From G020354785 sp964521285 (GTDB lineage: Bacteria > Bacteroidota > Bacteroidia > Bacteroidales > UBA10428), in assembly GCA_964521285.1 (NCBI GenBank), contig CAZFQS010000011.1, forward strand, positions 62,001 to 126,000: DNA of 64,000 bases, read 5' to 3'. Below, piece by piece: positions 1 through 9,720 of the stretch. Position 1 is the stretch's first letter. Each line of letters begins with the position of its first letter. The notes under the pieces are model-generated. The model was not told the origin of the DNA. It did no database searches and was given only the letters and a program-made list of their open reading frames with translations. The position numbers were made by a program, and so were the translations under genes.

Positions 1-1
1 A

Positions 2-3000
2 AATATTCATTGCCAGACTTACCGCATCGATACTCTGGACGGACAAACCATTGAAACATGTTCAGGAACGTTTTATGATAGTGGTGCCGGTGCCGGTGAT
101 TATTCCAATAGCGAAAATTATACTGTAACTTTTTATACAAGCACTGGCGAGAGAATAACATTTGACTACACATCATTCGATTTAAGAAATGAAGGGGGCG
201 ATACGCTAAAGGTCTTTGACGGGCCTGATGACACCTATCCTTTACTTGGAGCCCATACCGGCGAGGGTTTATCTTTCACTGTCCAATCCACTGACACCTG
301 CTTAACTTTTCAGTTTACTTCTGACGGTTCATTAATAAATTCAGGTTGGGAAGCTACAATAAGCTGTTGTCCTGTACCGGCAACATCATCAATAACTGGT
401 TCAAATGCAGAATGTGTTAACTCTGCAGGAATAGCATATTCAGTTGTTAATACTCCCGGATCAACATATGACTGGATTATTACAGGTGGCACTCAGTCAG
501 GGGGCGGAAACTCAAACAGCATTACTGTTGACTGGGGTAGTGTCCCGGGGTCAGCCAAAGTACAGGTAGTAGAAGATAATGGATGTACTTTGGGAGACAC
601 GGTATCATTGGATGTTACTCTTTATCCAATTCCTACAGTAAGCTTTTCAGGTCTTGATTCAGTATATGATATTAATCTTGACGGACCGGCCACACTAACC
701 GGATTACCTCCTGGAGGTACGTTTTCAGGCAATGGCATCACCGGAGATCAATTCGATCCTGCTGCTGCAGGTTTGGGTAATCATGAAATTGTCTATTCAT
801 ATACAGATATTAATGGTTGTACAAACACGGACACTAACTATACCAGTGTTCGTGATTATGATGATTATTCAGGAGCAAGATTACTTTCAGATATAGATAA
901 CTGGTGTTCGTCTGATGCGGCATATTCAAACAGTACAGCAACAGCAGATATGTCTGCCGGTTCATGCTGGACAGGCGGAACAGGTAATAATGTCTGGTTT
1001 AAATTCATTGCTACTACCAATGCAGTGAAAGTAGATGTTATTACCGGGGGTTCCTATGGTAGTATGAGGGGACAGCAAATTGCAATATGGAATACCTCCA
1101 ATGACGAGGTAGCATGTAATAACAGTGCTGACTGGTTTGCAGGAACACTTTCTTTAAGCATGGATACCCTCACAATAGGTCAATATTACTGGATATCTGT
1201 GGATGACAGAAGAACACATGGTACTTTTACATTATGTATTGACGATACTGCAGGCTATGATTTTAAATCAGGAGCAGTTGAACTCACCGACATGTCAAAC
1301 TGGTGCTCTGCAGATGCTGCTTATGATAATACTTATGCAACTCCTGATGAATCAGCAGGTTCATGCTGGACTGGAGGTACAGGGAACAATGTATGGTTTA
1401 AATTCGTCGCTACTACCAATGCAGTGAAAGTAGATGTAATTACAGGGGGTTCTTATGGTACGATGAGAGGCCAGCAAATGGCACTTTGGAACAGTAATGG
1501 AACCGAAGTTAAATGTATAAATGGAGCTGACTGGTATGCAGGAACATTATCTTTAAGCATAGATACCCTGAATATAGGACACGAATACTGGATATCTGTT
1601 GATGACAGACGAACGCACGGAACATTCTCACTTTGCATTGATGATGCAGTGGATTATGATTATAAATCAGGAGCAGTTGAGCTTACTGACCTGTCAAGCT
1701 GGTGCTCTGCAGATGCTTCTTATGATAATACTTATGCCACTCCTGATGAAACAGCCGGTTCATGCTGGACAGGAGGAACAGGTAATAATGTATGGTTCAA
1801 ATTTACTGCTACTACAATTTCGGTAAGTGTCGATGTAATTACAGGGGGCTCTTATGGTACTATGAGGGGTCAGCAAATTGCATTATGGAATAGTGAAGGA
1901 ACTGAAGTTAAATGTATAAATGGAGCTGACTGGTATGCAGGAACATTATCTTTAAGCATCGATACCCTTACCATAGGACACGAATACCGGATATCTGTTG
2001 ACGACAGACGAACACACGGAACATTCTCTCTTTGCATTGACGATGCGGTAAGTTATGATTACAAATCCGGCGCTCTGGAAATTGTCGATATTGATGACTA
2101 TTCATCCCTTGATGCGGAATTTGATAATGCCTATGCTACACCTGATGAATCGGCCGGTTCATGCTGGACAGGAGGAACAGATAATAATGTATGGTTTAAG
2201 TTTGTCGCTTCTGAACCAACAGTAAGAATAAGTGTTATTACGGGAGGCAGCAAGGGAACAATGAGGGGGCAACAAATAGCTTTATGGAATGAGTCCGGTG
2301 CAGAAATTAATTGCGCTAATGCCGCTGACTGGTTTGCAGGAACATTAACATGTGAAATTGACACACTTACTCTTGGAAGAACTTATTACATTTCTGTTGA
2401 CGACAGAAGAACACACGGAACATTTACACTTGAGATAGACGACGAAGTAGGATATGACTTCAAGTCAGGTGCTTTGCTTATGCTGGATGTTGATAACTGG
2501 TGTTCTGCCGACGCTGCATATGATAATGTGTATGCAACTCCTGATCAATCAGCAGGCTCATGCTGGACAGGCGGAACTGATAACAATGTATGGTTTAAAT
2601 TCGTTGCTATCTCCGGTGAAATTCTAATAGAAGTTAAGACAGGGGGTTCCTATGGTACTATGCGCGGCCAGCAAATTGCACTCTGGAATGAAGCAGGTAC
2701 TGAAGTCGGATGTATAAATGGCGCTGACTGGTATGCAGGTACACTGAGCCTCAGTGCAGATACTCTTACATCCGGATATACCTATTATATCTCTGTTGAT
2801 GACAGACGTACGCATGGTACTTTTACCCTGTGCATAAATAATAAAGCCGGATTTGATTTTAAGGCAGGTGCGATTTTAGTTCCTCCATTAAATGACTGGT
2901 GTTCAAGTGATGCTGCTTATAGTAATACCTATGCTACTGCAGATGAATCAGCGGGTTCATGCTGGACTGGAGGGACTGGCAATAATGTGTGGTTCAAATT

Positions 3001-6000
3001 TGTAGCTCCTACAACTGCCGTAACAATTGATGTTATTACAGGAGGAACCAACGGCACAATGCGGGGCCAGCAAATTGCATTGTGGACTGAAGGCGGTACA
3101 GAAGTGATGTGTGTTAACGGGGCAGACTGGTATGCAGGGACCCTGTCGCTTTCTATAGATACTATTACTGTCGGCCATACATATTATATATCTGTTGATG
3201 ATAGAAGAACACATGGTACATTCACATTATGCGTTGATTATGAACAAAATTATGATTATAAATCCGGTGCATTTGAAATCACTTCTATAGACAACTGGTG
3301 CTCTTCGGATGCACAGTTTAGCAACACATACGCTTCTCCTGACGAATCAGCAGGTTCATGCTGGACAGGAGGAACAGATAATAATGTGTGGTTTAAATTT
3401 AATGCAACCACTCCTTCTGTTAATATTGATGTAATTACAGGTGGCTCATACGGTACGATGAGAGGCCAGCAAATTGCACTCTGGAATAACAATGGAACTG
3501 AAGTAAAATGTATAAATGGAGCTGACTGGTATGCAGGAACATTATCTTTAAGTGTTGATACATTAACTCCAGGCCACGATTACTGGATCTCAGTGGATGA
3601 CAGACGAACTCACGGTACATTCACACTTTGTATTGATGACATAGTATCAAACGATTATAAATCAGGAGCGCTGGAGCTTGTTGACCTTGTTAACTGGTGT
3701 TCTTCAGATGCCGCATATGATAACACCTATGCAACACCTGATGAATCAGCCGGATCCTGCTGGACAGGAGGAACAGCTAACAATTTATGGTATAAGTTTG
3801 ATGCTGTGACAAACTCAATAAAAGTAGATGTTAAAACCGGAGGTGCATTTGGTTCAATGAGAGGTCAGCAAATAGCACTCTGGAATGAAGACGACACCGA
3901 AGTGGGATGTATCAATGGAGCAGACTGGTATGCAGGTACTCTTACCCTTTCTATCGATACATTAACTATTGGTCATACATATTATATATCATTAGATGAC
4001 AGACGAACACACGGTACTTTTACTTTGTGCGTTACCAATACACCAGACTACGATTATAAGTCAGGAGCATACGAGTTAACAGACCTTAACAACTGGCAAT
4101 CTTCAAATGCACAATTTAGTAATAGCTACGCCACTCCTGACGAATCAGCCGGCTCATGCTGGACCGGAGGTACAGCCAATAATGTATGGTTTAAATTTGA
4201 TGCATTATTTGATACAGCTACTGTAGATGTTATTACAGGTGGGGCTTCAGGTTCAATGAGAGGACAGCAGATTGCCATGTGGACATCAGATGGTACAGAA
4301 GTGGGATGTGTTAACGGTGCTGACTGGTATGCAGGAACCTTATCCTTACAAGTTGATACCTTAACTCCTGGTAATACATATTATATTTCTGTCGATGACA
4401 GAAGAACTCATGGCACATTTACCCTGGGTATTAATAATGTAAGCTCAACGGAATACTGGGCCATCGCCAATACCAACTGGAACCTGACTACAACATGGTC
4501 AAATACTGAAGGAGGCCCGGCCGGTTCGACTACTCCCGGAGCAGGAAGTATAGTACATATTAAAGGTTATAGTGTCACGGTTTCAGGTTCGGAAGCATGT
4601 GCTTCATTAGACATAGATGTAGCAAATAATAATACTTCTTTAACCATTGACGGAGGAACATTAAGTGTTAACGGTTCTGCAAGCATGATTAATACAGGAA
4701 ATAACTATAATGGAAACCTTACAGTTCAGAATACAGGAAATCTAATTATTAATAATGATTTGACAATTGACAGGGCTGGCGGGGCTAACGCATTTAATGT
4801 TACAGTAAATGATAATTCTTCAATTTCAATCGGAAATGATTTAAATATTTCAAGTTCAGCAGGAACAACAAATCAGAACCAGTTTACCCTGAATGGCAAT
4901 GCAACAGTACAGATAAATGGAGATATCAATCTTAATAATACCGGTGGACAGAAAATTAATATCCAGCTAAATAATTCAGCTATACTAACAGCTTCACGTG
5001 ATATAAATTTCTCGGCTACTGCACAGAATCAGATTGAGATTGAACTTAATACCAGTTCTGCCTTAAATATTGAAAGAAACTTTGTCAGGGGTTCGCCTGC
5101 TTATGGTATATTAGACTGTAATGACAATTCCACATTAGTATTCAACAGCTCTGAGTATATACAGACATTCCCCCAGAATACCGGATCAGGAACAGATGAT
5201 TTTACATACCAGAATATTACAATTAACAATTCAAAAATAACGTCACCACAAATTTCTCTTGAAGGAGATGTCTCTATTCCGGGTACACTATCTTTAACCG
5301 ATGGTATTGTTCAAACAACAACCTCTAACTTACTGACATTAGAAAATACATCCTCAGTTGCAGGTGGTTCTTCGAATAGTTATATAGAAGGACCTGCTGA
5401 AAAAGTTGGAAACAGTGCTTTCACATTTCCTGTTGGAAAAGATGATGTATTTAAACCTCTCTCTATCTCTGCTCCATCAAATATTACTGATGCTTTTAAG
5501 GCTGAATATTTCTATGAGAATCCTGATCCTACATATGATGTGTCATTAAAAGAAGCTACAATTGATAATGTATCAATTTGTGAATACTGGGTACTTGACA
5601 GAACAGTGGGTGCATCAAATGTAACTGTAACAATTGGATGGGACGGTTCCAGCTGCTGTATTAATGACCTGGTACAGCTTAAAGTTGTTGCCTGGGATGG
5701 TGCCCAGTGGACAGATCTTGGTAACGGGGGGGCAACCGGGGATTTAAGTGCAGGAACAATAACATCTTCATCAAATGTTAGCAACAATAATAATCCTGTA
5801 ACATTTGGTGATCCTCTCCCGATTGTCGATTTTTCAGGCCTTGGAGGACCATATTGCGAATCAGATGCTCCTGTTGCATTAACGGGTAGTCCTCAGGATG
5901 CTAACGGAACATTCTCAGGTACAGGCGTAAGCGATAATGGTGACGGAACAGGAACATTCGATCCTGCAACTGCAGGTGATGGAACTCATGACGTTATTTA

Positions 6001-7384
6001 CACATACAATAATCCTGTGTCAGGTTGTTCAGGAATAAACACACAGAGTGCTACTGTTTATCAAATTCCTTCAGGAACACTGAATGGCAGTACAATAATG
6101 TGCGAAGGAAGTTCCACTACCATATCAGCATACTTTACCGGGTTATCAGACTGGACATTTAAATATACAAACACAACAGATACAACCGAAGTTACTACAA
6201 GCCTTAATCCTTATACATTCCTTGTCAGCGATAGTGGAACCTATAGAATTATTGAATTAACAGATGGAAATGGATGTGCGGGGATAGATTTCGGTTCATC
6301 TGCAATTGTTGAATACTATCCTGAAACACCAGCGCCTACGATCGATACAGTTGGTAATACACCCTTCTGCGACAGCGATACGTTATTATTAATATCATCA
6401 GGAGGAGGTCTGTTTTCATTATGGTCAAATGGCGAAACAACAGATACAATAAATGTGATTTCAAGTGGAGACTATTATGTAAATATTGTTGACTTAAATT
6501 TATGTGTCAGTGAATCATCCGATACTGTAACTGTAGTAGTTTATCGCGTACCACGAAAACCATCAGCAATTTCAGGACCAGTATCAGTTTGCCAGAACGG
6601 GCCTAACACTAATTATTCAACATATTCGCAGTACGCATCTACTTACATCTGGGAATTATACCCCGGAACTGCCGGAACTATAAGTGGTACGGGTACTACA
6701 GGCACTGTCGATTGGGATGCAGATTTTATTGGAACTGCAAAAATAGTAGTAAAGGGAAATAATTTGAATTGTGGGGCGGGTGAGGCTTCTGACACGCTTA
6801 GTATTGATGTAGATGTTGCTCCTGACCCATCTCTTGGCGGACCTGACATCGTTTGCCAGGGTTCGGCCGGTAACGTTTATACTACTGAAGCAGGGATGAG
6901 CAACTATGCGTGGAATGTCTCAATTGGCGGCACTATCACTGCCGGTGGCGGAATTAATAATAATACAGTTACCGTAACATGGGATAGTGCAGGAGCACAA
7001 ACGGTGGATGTTAATTACGAAAATATCGGCGGATGTACAGCTGCTACTCCCACTGTATTAAATGTTACTGTAAATCCTTTACCTGTACCCGTTATATCAG
7101 GAAATGATACTACATGCCAGGGCAGTACTGAAACCTATACTACAGATGCAGGTATGAGTAATTATGACTGGGAAGTTTCTGCCGGCGGAACCATTACAGG
7201 CGGTGGTGACGGTAACGATTTTGTTACAATTAGATGGGATAATTTCGAAAACCAGACAGTGAGTGTAACCTATGAGGATGCAATTGGATGTGCTGCTGTA
7301 TCTCCTACGGTGATGGATGTCTGGGTATCAAAGTTGCCGGATACAGGTCCGGGATACCATATTGAAAATGAATTTGATCCATAA
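2..7384 (+). CDS. Giant secreted adhesin-like protein, 5'-partial (CUB, nine 133-aa repeats, PKD-like domains)
   Basis: The frame is open from base 2, so the true start lies outside the window; 2460 residues are visible. An internal TTG at 590 is not a credible start, because the upstream codons encode a CUB-like domain (about residues 20-125) and a PKD-like domain. Nine tandem repeats of exactly 133 residues follow (residues 286-1482), resembling PPC-type beta-sandwiches. Next comes a beta-rich segment opening with Trp-rich motifs (about 1484-1940), then Ig/PKD-like domains with GxxCxG-type loops to the C-terminus. It ends with PDTGPGYHIENEFDP, not a recognisable type A or CHU_C T9SS tail. 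It heads a cassette with a CHU_C protein and PorP/SprF, so I infer a cell-surface adhesin exported by T9SS. Ligand unknown. Confidence 0.9.
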   Translation, partial: NIHCQTYRIDTLDGQTIETCSGTFYDSGAGAGDYSNSENYTVTFYTSTGERITFDYTSFDLRNEGGDTLKVFDGPDDTYPLLGAHTGEGLSFTVQSTDTCLTFQFTSDGSLINSGWEATISCCPVPATSSITGSNAECVNSAGIAYSVVNTPGSTYDWIITGGTQSGGGNSNSITVDWGSVPGSAKVQVVEDNGCTLGDTVSLDVTLYPIPTVSFSGLDSVYDINLDGPATLTGLPPGGTFSGNGITGDQFDPAAAGLGNHEIVYSYTDINGCTNTDTNYTSVRDYDDYSGARLLSDIDNWCSSDAAYSNSTATADMSAGSCWTGGTGNNVWFKFIATTNAVKVDVITGGSYGSMRGQQIAIWNTSNDEVACNNSADWFAGTLSLSMDTLTIGQYYWISVDDRRTHGTFTLCIDDTAGYDFKSGAVELTDMSNWCSADAAYDNTYATPDESAGSCWTGGTGNNVWFKFVATTNAVKVDVITGGSYGTMRGQQMALWNSNGTEVKCINGADWYAGTLSLSIDTLNIGHEYWISVDDRRTHGTFSLCIDDAVDYDYKSGAVELTDLSSWCSADASYDNTYATPDETAGSCWTGGTGNNVWFKFTATTISVSVDVITGGSYGTMRGQQIALWNSEGTEVKCINGADWYAGTLSLSIDTLTIGHEYRISVDDRRTHGTFSLCIDDAVSYDYKSGALEIVDIDDYSSLDAEFDNAYATPDESAGSCWTGGTDNNVWFKFVASEPTVRISVITGGSKGTMRGQQIALWNESGAEINCANAADWFAGTLTCEIDTLTLGRTYYISVDDRRTHGTFTLEIDDEVGYDFKSGALLMLDVDNWCSADAAYDNVYATPDQSAGSCWTGGTDNNVWFKFVAISGEILIEVKTGGSYGTMRGQQIALWNEAGTEVGCINGADWYAGTLSLSADTLTSGYTYYISVDDRRTHGTFTLCINNKAGFDFKAGAILVPPLNDWCSSDAAYSNTYATADESAGSCWTGGTGNNVWFKFVAPTTAVTIDVITGGTNGTMRGQQIALWTEGGTEVMCVNGADWYAGTLSLSIDTITVGHTYYISVDDRRTHGTFTLCVDYEQNYDYKSGAFEITSIDNWCSSDAQFSNTYASPDESAGSCWTGGTDNNVWFKFNATTPSVNIDVITGGSYGTMRGQQIALWNNNGTEVKCINGADWYAGTLSLSVDTLTPGHDYWISVDDRRTHGTFTLCIDDIVSNDYKSGALELVDLVNWCSSDAAYDNTYATPDESAGSCWTGGTANNLWYKFDAVTNSIKVDVKTGGAFGSMRGQQIALWNEDDTEVGCINGADWYAGTLTLSIDTLTIGHTYYISLDDRRTHGTFTLCVTNTPDYDYKSGAYELTDLNNWQSSNAQFSNSYATPDESAGSCWTGGTANNVWFKFDALFDTATVDVITGGASGSMRGQQIAMWTSDGTEVGCVNGADWYAGTLSLQVDTLTPGNTYYISVDDRRTHGTFTLGINNVSSTEYWAIANTNWNLTTTWSNTEGGPAGSTTPGAGSIVHIKGYSVTVSGSEACASLDIDVANNNTSLTIDGGTLSVNGSASMINTGNNYNGNLTVQNTGNLIINNDLTIDRAGGANAFNVTVNDNSSISIGNDLNISSSAGTTNQNQFTLNGNATVQINGDINLNNTGGQKINIQLNNSAILTASRDINFSATAQNQIEIELNTSSALNIERNFVRGSPAYGILDCNDNSTLVFNSSEYIQTFPQNTGSGTDDFTYQNITINNSKITSPQISLEGDVSIPGTLSLTDGIVQTTTSNLLTLENTSSVAGGSSNSYIEGPAEKVGNSAFTFPVGKDDVFKPLSISAPSNITDAFKAEYFYENPDPTYDVSLKEATIDNVSICEYWVLDRTVGASNVTVTIGWDGSSCCINDLVQLKVVAWDGAQWTDLGNGGATGDLSAGTITSSSNVSNNNNPVTFGDPLPIVDFSGLGGPYCESDAPVALTGSPQDANGTFSGTGVSDNGDGTGTFDPATAGDGTHDVIYTYNNPVSGCSGINTQSATVYQIPSGTLNGSTIMCEGSSTTISAYFTGLSDWTFKYTNTTDTTEVTTSLNPYTFLVSDSGTYRIIELTDGNGCAGIDFGSSAIVEYYPETPAPTIDTVGNTPFCDSDTLLLISSGGGLFSLWSNGETTDTINVISSGDYYVNIVDLNLCVSESSDTVTVVVYRVPRKPSAISGPVSVCQNGPNTNYSTYSQYASTYIWELYPGTAGTISGTGTTGTVDWDADFIGTAKIVVKGNNLNCGAGEASDTLSIDVDVAPDPSLGGPDIVCQGSAGNVYTTEAGMSNYAWNVSIGGTITAGGGINNNTVTVTWDSAGAQTVDVNYENIGGCTAATPTVLNVTVNPLPVPVISGNDTTCQGSTETYTTDAGMSNYDWEVSAGGTITGGGDGNDFVTIRWDNFENQTVSVTYEDAIGCAAVSPTVMDVWVSKLPDTGPGYHIENEFDP
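857..4447 (+). repeat. Nine tandem 399-bp in-frame coding repeats
   Basis: Units start at 857, 1256, 1655, 2054, 2453, 2852, 3251, 3650 and 4049; the last ends near 4447. The spacing of the SCWTGG codons is 399 bp between every neighbouring pair, with no indels. Near-invariant blocks are SAGSCWTGGT, NNVWFKF (NNLWYKF in unit 8), MRGQQ followed by a hydrophobic residue, ADW(Y/F)AGTL and DDRRTHGTF. Units 2, 3 and 7 also look closely similar at the DNA level. The array is wholly inside one CDS, so it is a protein-domain repeat, not a mobile or CRISPR repeat. Confidence 0.97.
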
Positions 7385-7475
7385 TATAAAGTATTCATTG
7401 TATAAACAGAAATTTAACAGGGTATTATTAATAATAATTAATCAAATATTGTTTTACTAATTTAAATTTTAAGTT

Positions 7476-8441
7476 ATGAAAAGGAAAAATTTATTAAGAA
7501 CTGGACTAAGCGTTGCGATAGCGATGTTTGTAGTCAATGGACTGTTTGCTCAGGTTCAGAACGCAGATTACTTACTGTATGACGCTAATGAAACTGCACC
7601 GACTGCTATAGACTCGGTGACTACTGGAACAACAACCGGCCTGTATGTTATGCCGGATATGTACTACCATCCGGATTACACTGCTGTAGGCGGGTGGACT
7701 CTGACAGCTGACTTCACATGGAACTGGTCTTTTAACGGTGCCAGTGGAGGAAGTACTATTAACGATGCAGATCCTAATGACAACTATGTTGAAATAGATT
7801 GGGGTGCTGCATCATTAGGAACACCTTATGAAGTTAATGTATATGAAGAGGCTTCAGCAGCCTTTGGAAGTTGCCAGGGAGATATAACTGTATTGAACGT
7901 TGAAGTTGTTGCAGAACCGACAGTAACCTATACTGCAGATAATCCCGGCACAACTATTGGTGCTGATTTAACTGTCTGTGACGGTGATGCCAGATTAGCG
8001 GATATTGTACAGGCAGCTCTTACAGGCTTTTACACTTTCCAACTGGACTGGGATCTGGAAATTGCAACTCTTGATGCTTCAATGGCAAAAGATGAATACT
8101 TTGCCATCGATTACACTTCATTAGGTGCTGTTCAGGCTTATGCTATTCAAAACCAGGGTTCAGACGTATCACAGACAACAGGAATTGCTACTGCCACATA
8201 TGATCTGACTGTACCAACAGGTGGATTCCTGGTTCAGAATTCAAAAGTTACTGTGTTTACTTACGATATCAGGGGAGTAAATGACAGGATTTCGAGAAAA
8301 TCAGATTATCTGACTAACCCGACTGCAGCACTGGATGCATGGTCATGGTACGATACAGGTGTAGAGACCATTGTAATTACGGTTAACCCTGCACCGGATA
8401 CCGGTCCGATTTATCATATACCTAATGATTGGAATCCATAA
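7476..8441 (+). CDS. Secreted PKD-like protein with PDTGPxYHI tail
   Basis: 321 residues. The start is ATG 7476, giving a signal peptide that ends near LFAQ (residues 1-26). The mature part has a beta-rich, PKD-like module (Trp-rich, with VEIDWG and a Cys-containing loop) related to modules in the genes on both sides. The second half, around RKSDYLTNPTAAL, is not a family I recognise. The last 15 residues, PDTGPIYHIPNDWNP, match the tail of the preceding giant protein at 10 of 15 positions. It lies 91 bp downstream of that gene and 70 bp upstream of a CHU_C protein, so co-expression is likely. I infer a surface or periplasmic partner of the adhesin; no enzymatic motif is visible. Confidence 0.85.
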   Translation: MKRKNLLRTGLSVAIAMFVVNGLFAQVQNADYLLYDANETAPTAIDSVTTGTTTGLYVMPDMYYHPDYTAVGGWTLTADFTWNWSFNGASGGSTINDADPNDNYVEIDWGAASLGTPYEVNVYEEASAAFGSCQGDITVLNVEVVAEPTVTYTADNPGTTIGADLTVCDGDARLADIVQAALTGFYTFQLDWDLEIATLDASMAKDEYFAIDYTSLGAVQAYAIQNQGSDVSQTTGIATATYDLTVPTGGFLVQNSKVTVFTYDIRGVNDRISRKSDYLTNPTAALDAWSWYDTGVETIVITVNPAPDTGPIYHIPNDWNP

Positions 8442-8511
8442 TAGATTAATTGATAATTAATTTATTGAATAGTAAGAACTTATAACATAGTAAATTGTAT
8501 TTTCAGTCCAA

Positions 8512-9531
8512 TTGAATACAAAGGCTAATATATTATCCCTTATCATAATTTTATTATACTCTGTCTTAGGGTACGGGCAGACTTTACCCTCTGCCTGTAC
8601 CGGAAGCAGAGCTATGTACGCTGTCAGGGGATATGAAAATTCTGTATTCGATTGGAATGTTGAAGGAGGAACTATTGTAGAGGATATGAATGATACAATA
8701 GTTATTGAATGGAATTATGATAGGGCAACCCATAGAATAGAAGTTACGGAGATTACCGAACATGGTTGCATTGGGGTGCCGGTTGAGGCAACTCTTGATA
8801 TAACATCACCTGAGATAGATATAGGAGACGAAATCGAAATATGTGAGGGCGATTCATTTAGATTCGAACCGGACGATGATTATATAACTCCCCTGGAATA
8901 CCTGTGGCAGGACGGTAGCACCGAAAACTATTTTGTGGGCACAGATCCCGGTTTAATATGGGTAAAAGCGACAGGTACCGACGGATGCTCTGACTATGAT
9001 TCAGTGGTATTAATTTTAAATCCTTTGCCTGTGGTGTCACTGGGTAAAGATACTTCCCTGTGCGGAATCCAGACATTAGAATTAGAGGCAGGTTTCTTCA
9101 GTTCATACGACTGGTCAACCGGAGCTATAACCAGTTCAATAATAGTAAGCCCTGCATCAACTTTGGCAGACACAATAATAGTGCATGTAACTGATGAAAA
9201 CGGATGTGTCGGAGTAGATACTGTTTTGATTTTACAATGCAGTATTGAAATATTCTTCTCTGATATTCCAAATACAATTACACCAAATAATGATGGTGAT
9301 AATGATGTATGGGTGATTGAACATATTGAGCATTTCCCGGATGCAGTGGTTGAAATATTTGACAGATGGGGCAGACTGATCTATCACAGGGAAAATCCTG
9401 ATCCTGAAAACGTATGGGATGGAAAATCACAATCCGGTAAGGAAATGCCAATGGATTCATATTACTATGTTATAGACCTGAAATATTATAATGCTGAACC
9501 ACTGGTGGGTAATATTAATATTATAAAGTAA
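8512..9531 (+). CDS. T9SS type B (CHU_C / gliding motility-associated C-terminal) secreted protein
   Basis: 339 residues. The start is TTG 8512: the frame has a stop at 8491-8493 and no ATG before the signal peptide (NILSLIIILLYSVLGYGQ). Two or three Ig/PKD-like modules follow, the first with FDWNVEGGTI resembling the neighbours. The C-terminal ~90 residues carry TPNNDGDNDVW, EIFDRWGRLIY, VWDGKSQSG and YYYVIDLKYYN, the hallmarks of the CHU_C type B sorting domain, so export by T9SS is well supported. In known systems such proteins are often encoded beside PorP/SprF, as here (next gene at 9721). Role probably surface attachment; substrate unknown. Confidence 0.9.
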   Translation: MNTKANILSLIIILLYSVLGYGQTLPSACTGSRAMYAVRGYENSVFDWNVEGGTIVEDMNDTIVIEWNYDRATHRIEVTEITEHGCIGVPVEATLDITSPEIDIGDEIEICEGDSFRFEPDDDYITPLEYLWQDGSTENYFVGTDPGLIWVKATGTDGCSDYDSVVLILNPLPVVSLGKDTSLCGIQTLELEAGFFSSYDWSTGAITSSIIVSPASTLADTIIVHVTDENGCVGVDTVLILQCSIEIFFSDIPNTITPNNDGDNDVWVIEHIEHFPDAVVEIFDRWGRLIYHRENPDPENVWDGKSQSGKEMPMDSYYYVIDLKYYNAEPLVGNINIIK

Positions 9532-9645
9532 ATCAATGATAATTTAAAAGACTGTTATAAGCACATAAAATCTGTTATATTGTTACGTTATTTACCTTTT
9601 TTTAGAAATACTGTTTATATTATTTACACTTTGTAACTATTGCTG

Positions 9646-9653
9646 TATGTTTG
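9646..9653 (+). promoter_or_regulatory. Candidate Bacteroidota -7 box
   Basis: TATGTTTG fits the TAnnTTTG consensus and sits 67 bp before the porP/sprF-like start. No well-spaced -33 TTTG is visible: the nearest is only 12 bp upstream. The gap after the CHU_C gene (189 bp) would allow a separate promoter. Weak call. Confidence 0.25.
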
Positions 9654-9720
9654 CATATTTGAATTCAAATTTTTGTAAAATAGAAATATTATTAAAACAA
9701 GTCAGATTAAAGAAGCCTTT

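Noticed and set aside
590..592. TTG 590 as the start of the first giant gene
   Set aside because: The same frame is open to the window edge and encodes CUB-like and PKD-like domains upstream.
857..4447. Regular repeats suggesting a CRISPR or satellite array
   Set aside because: The units are 399 bp, wholly coding and in frame within one protein, with no spacer structure.
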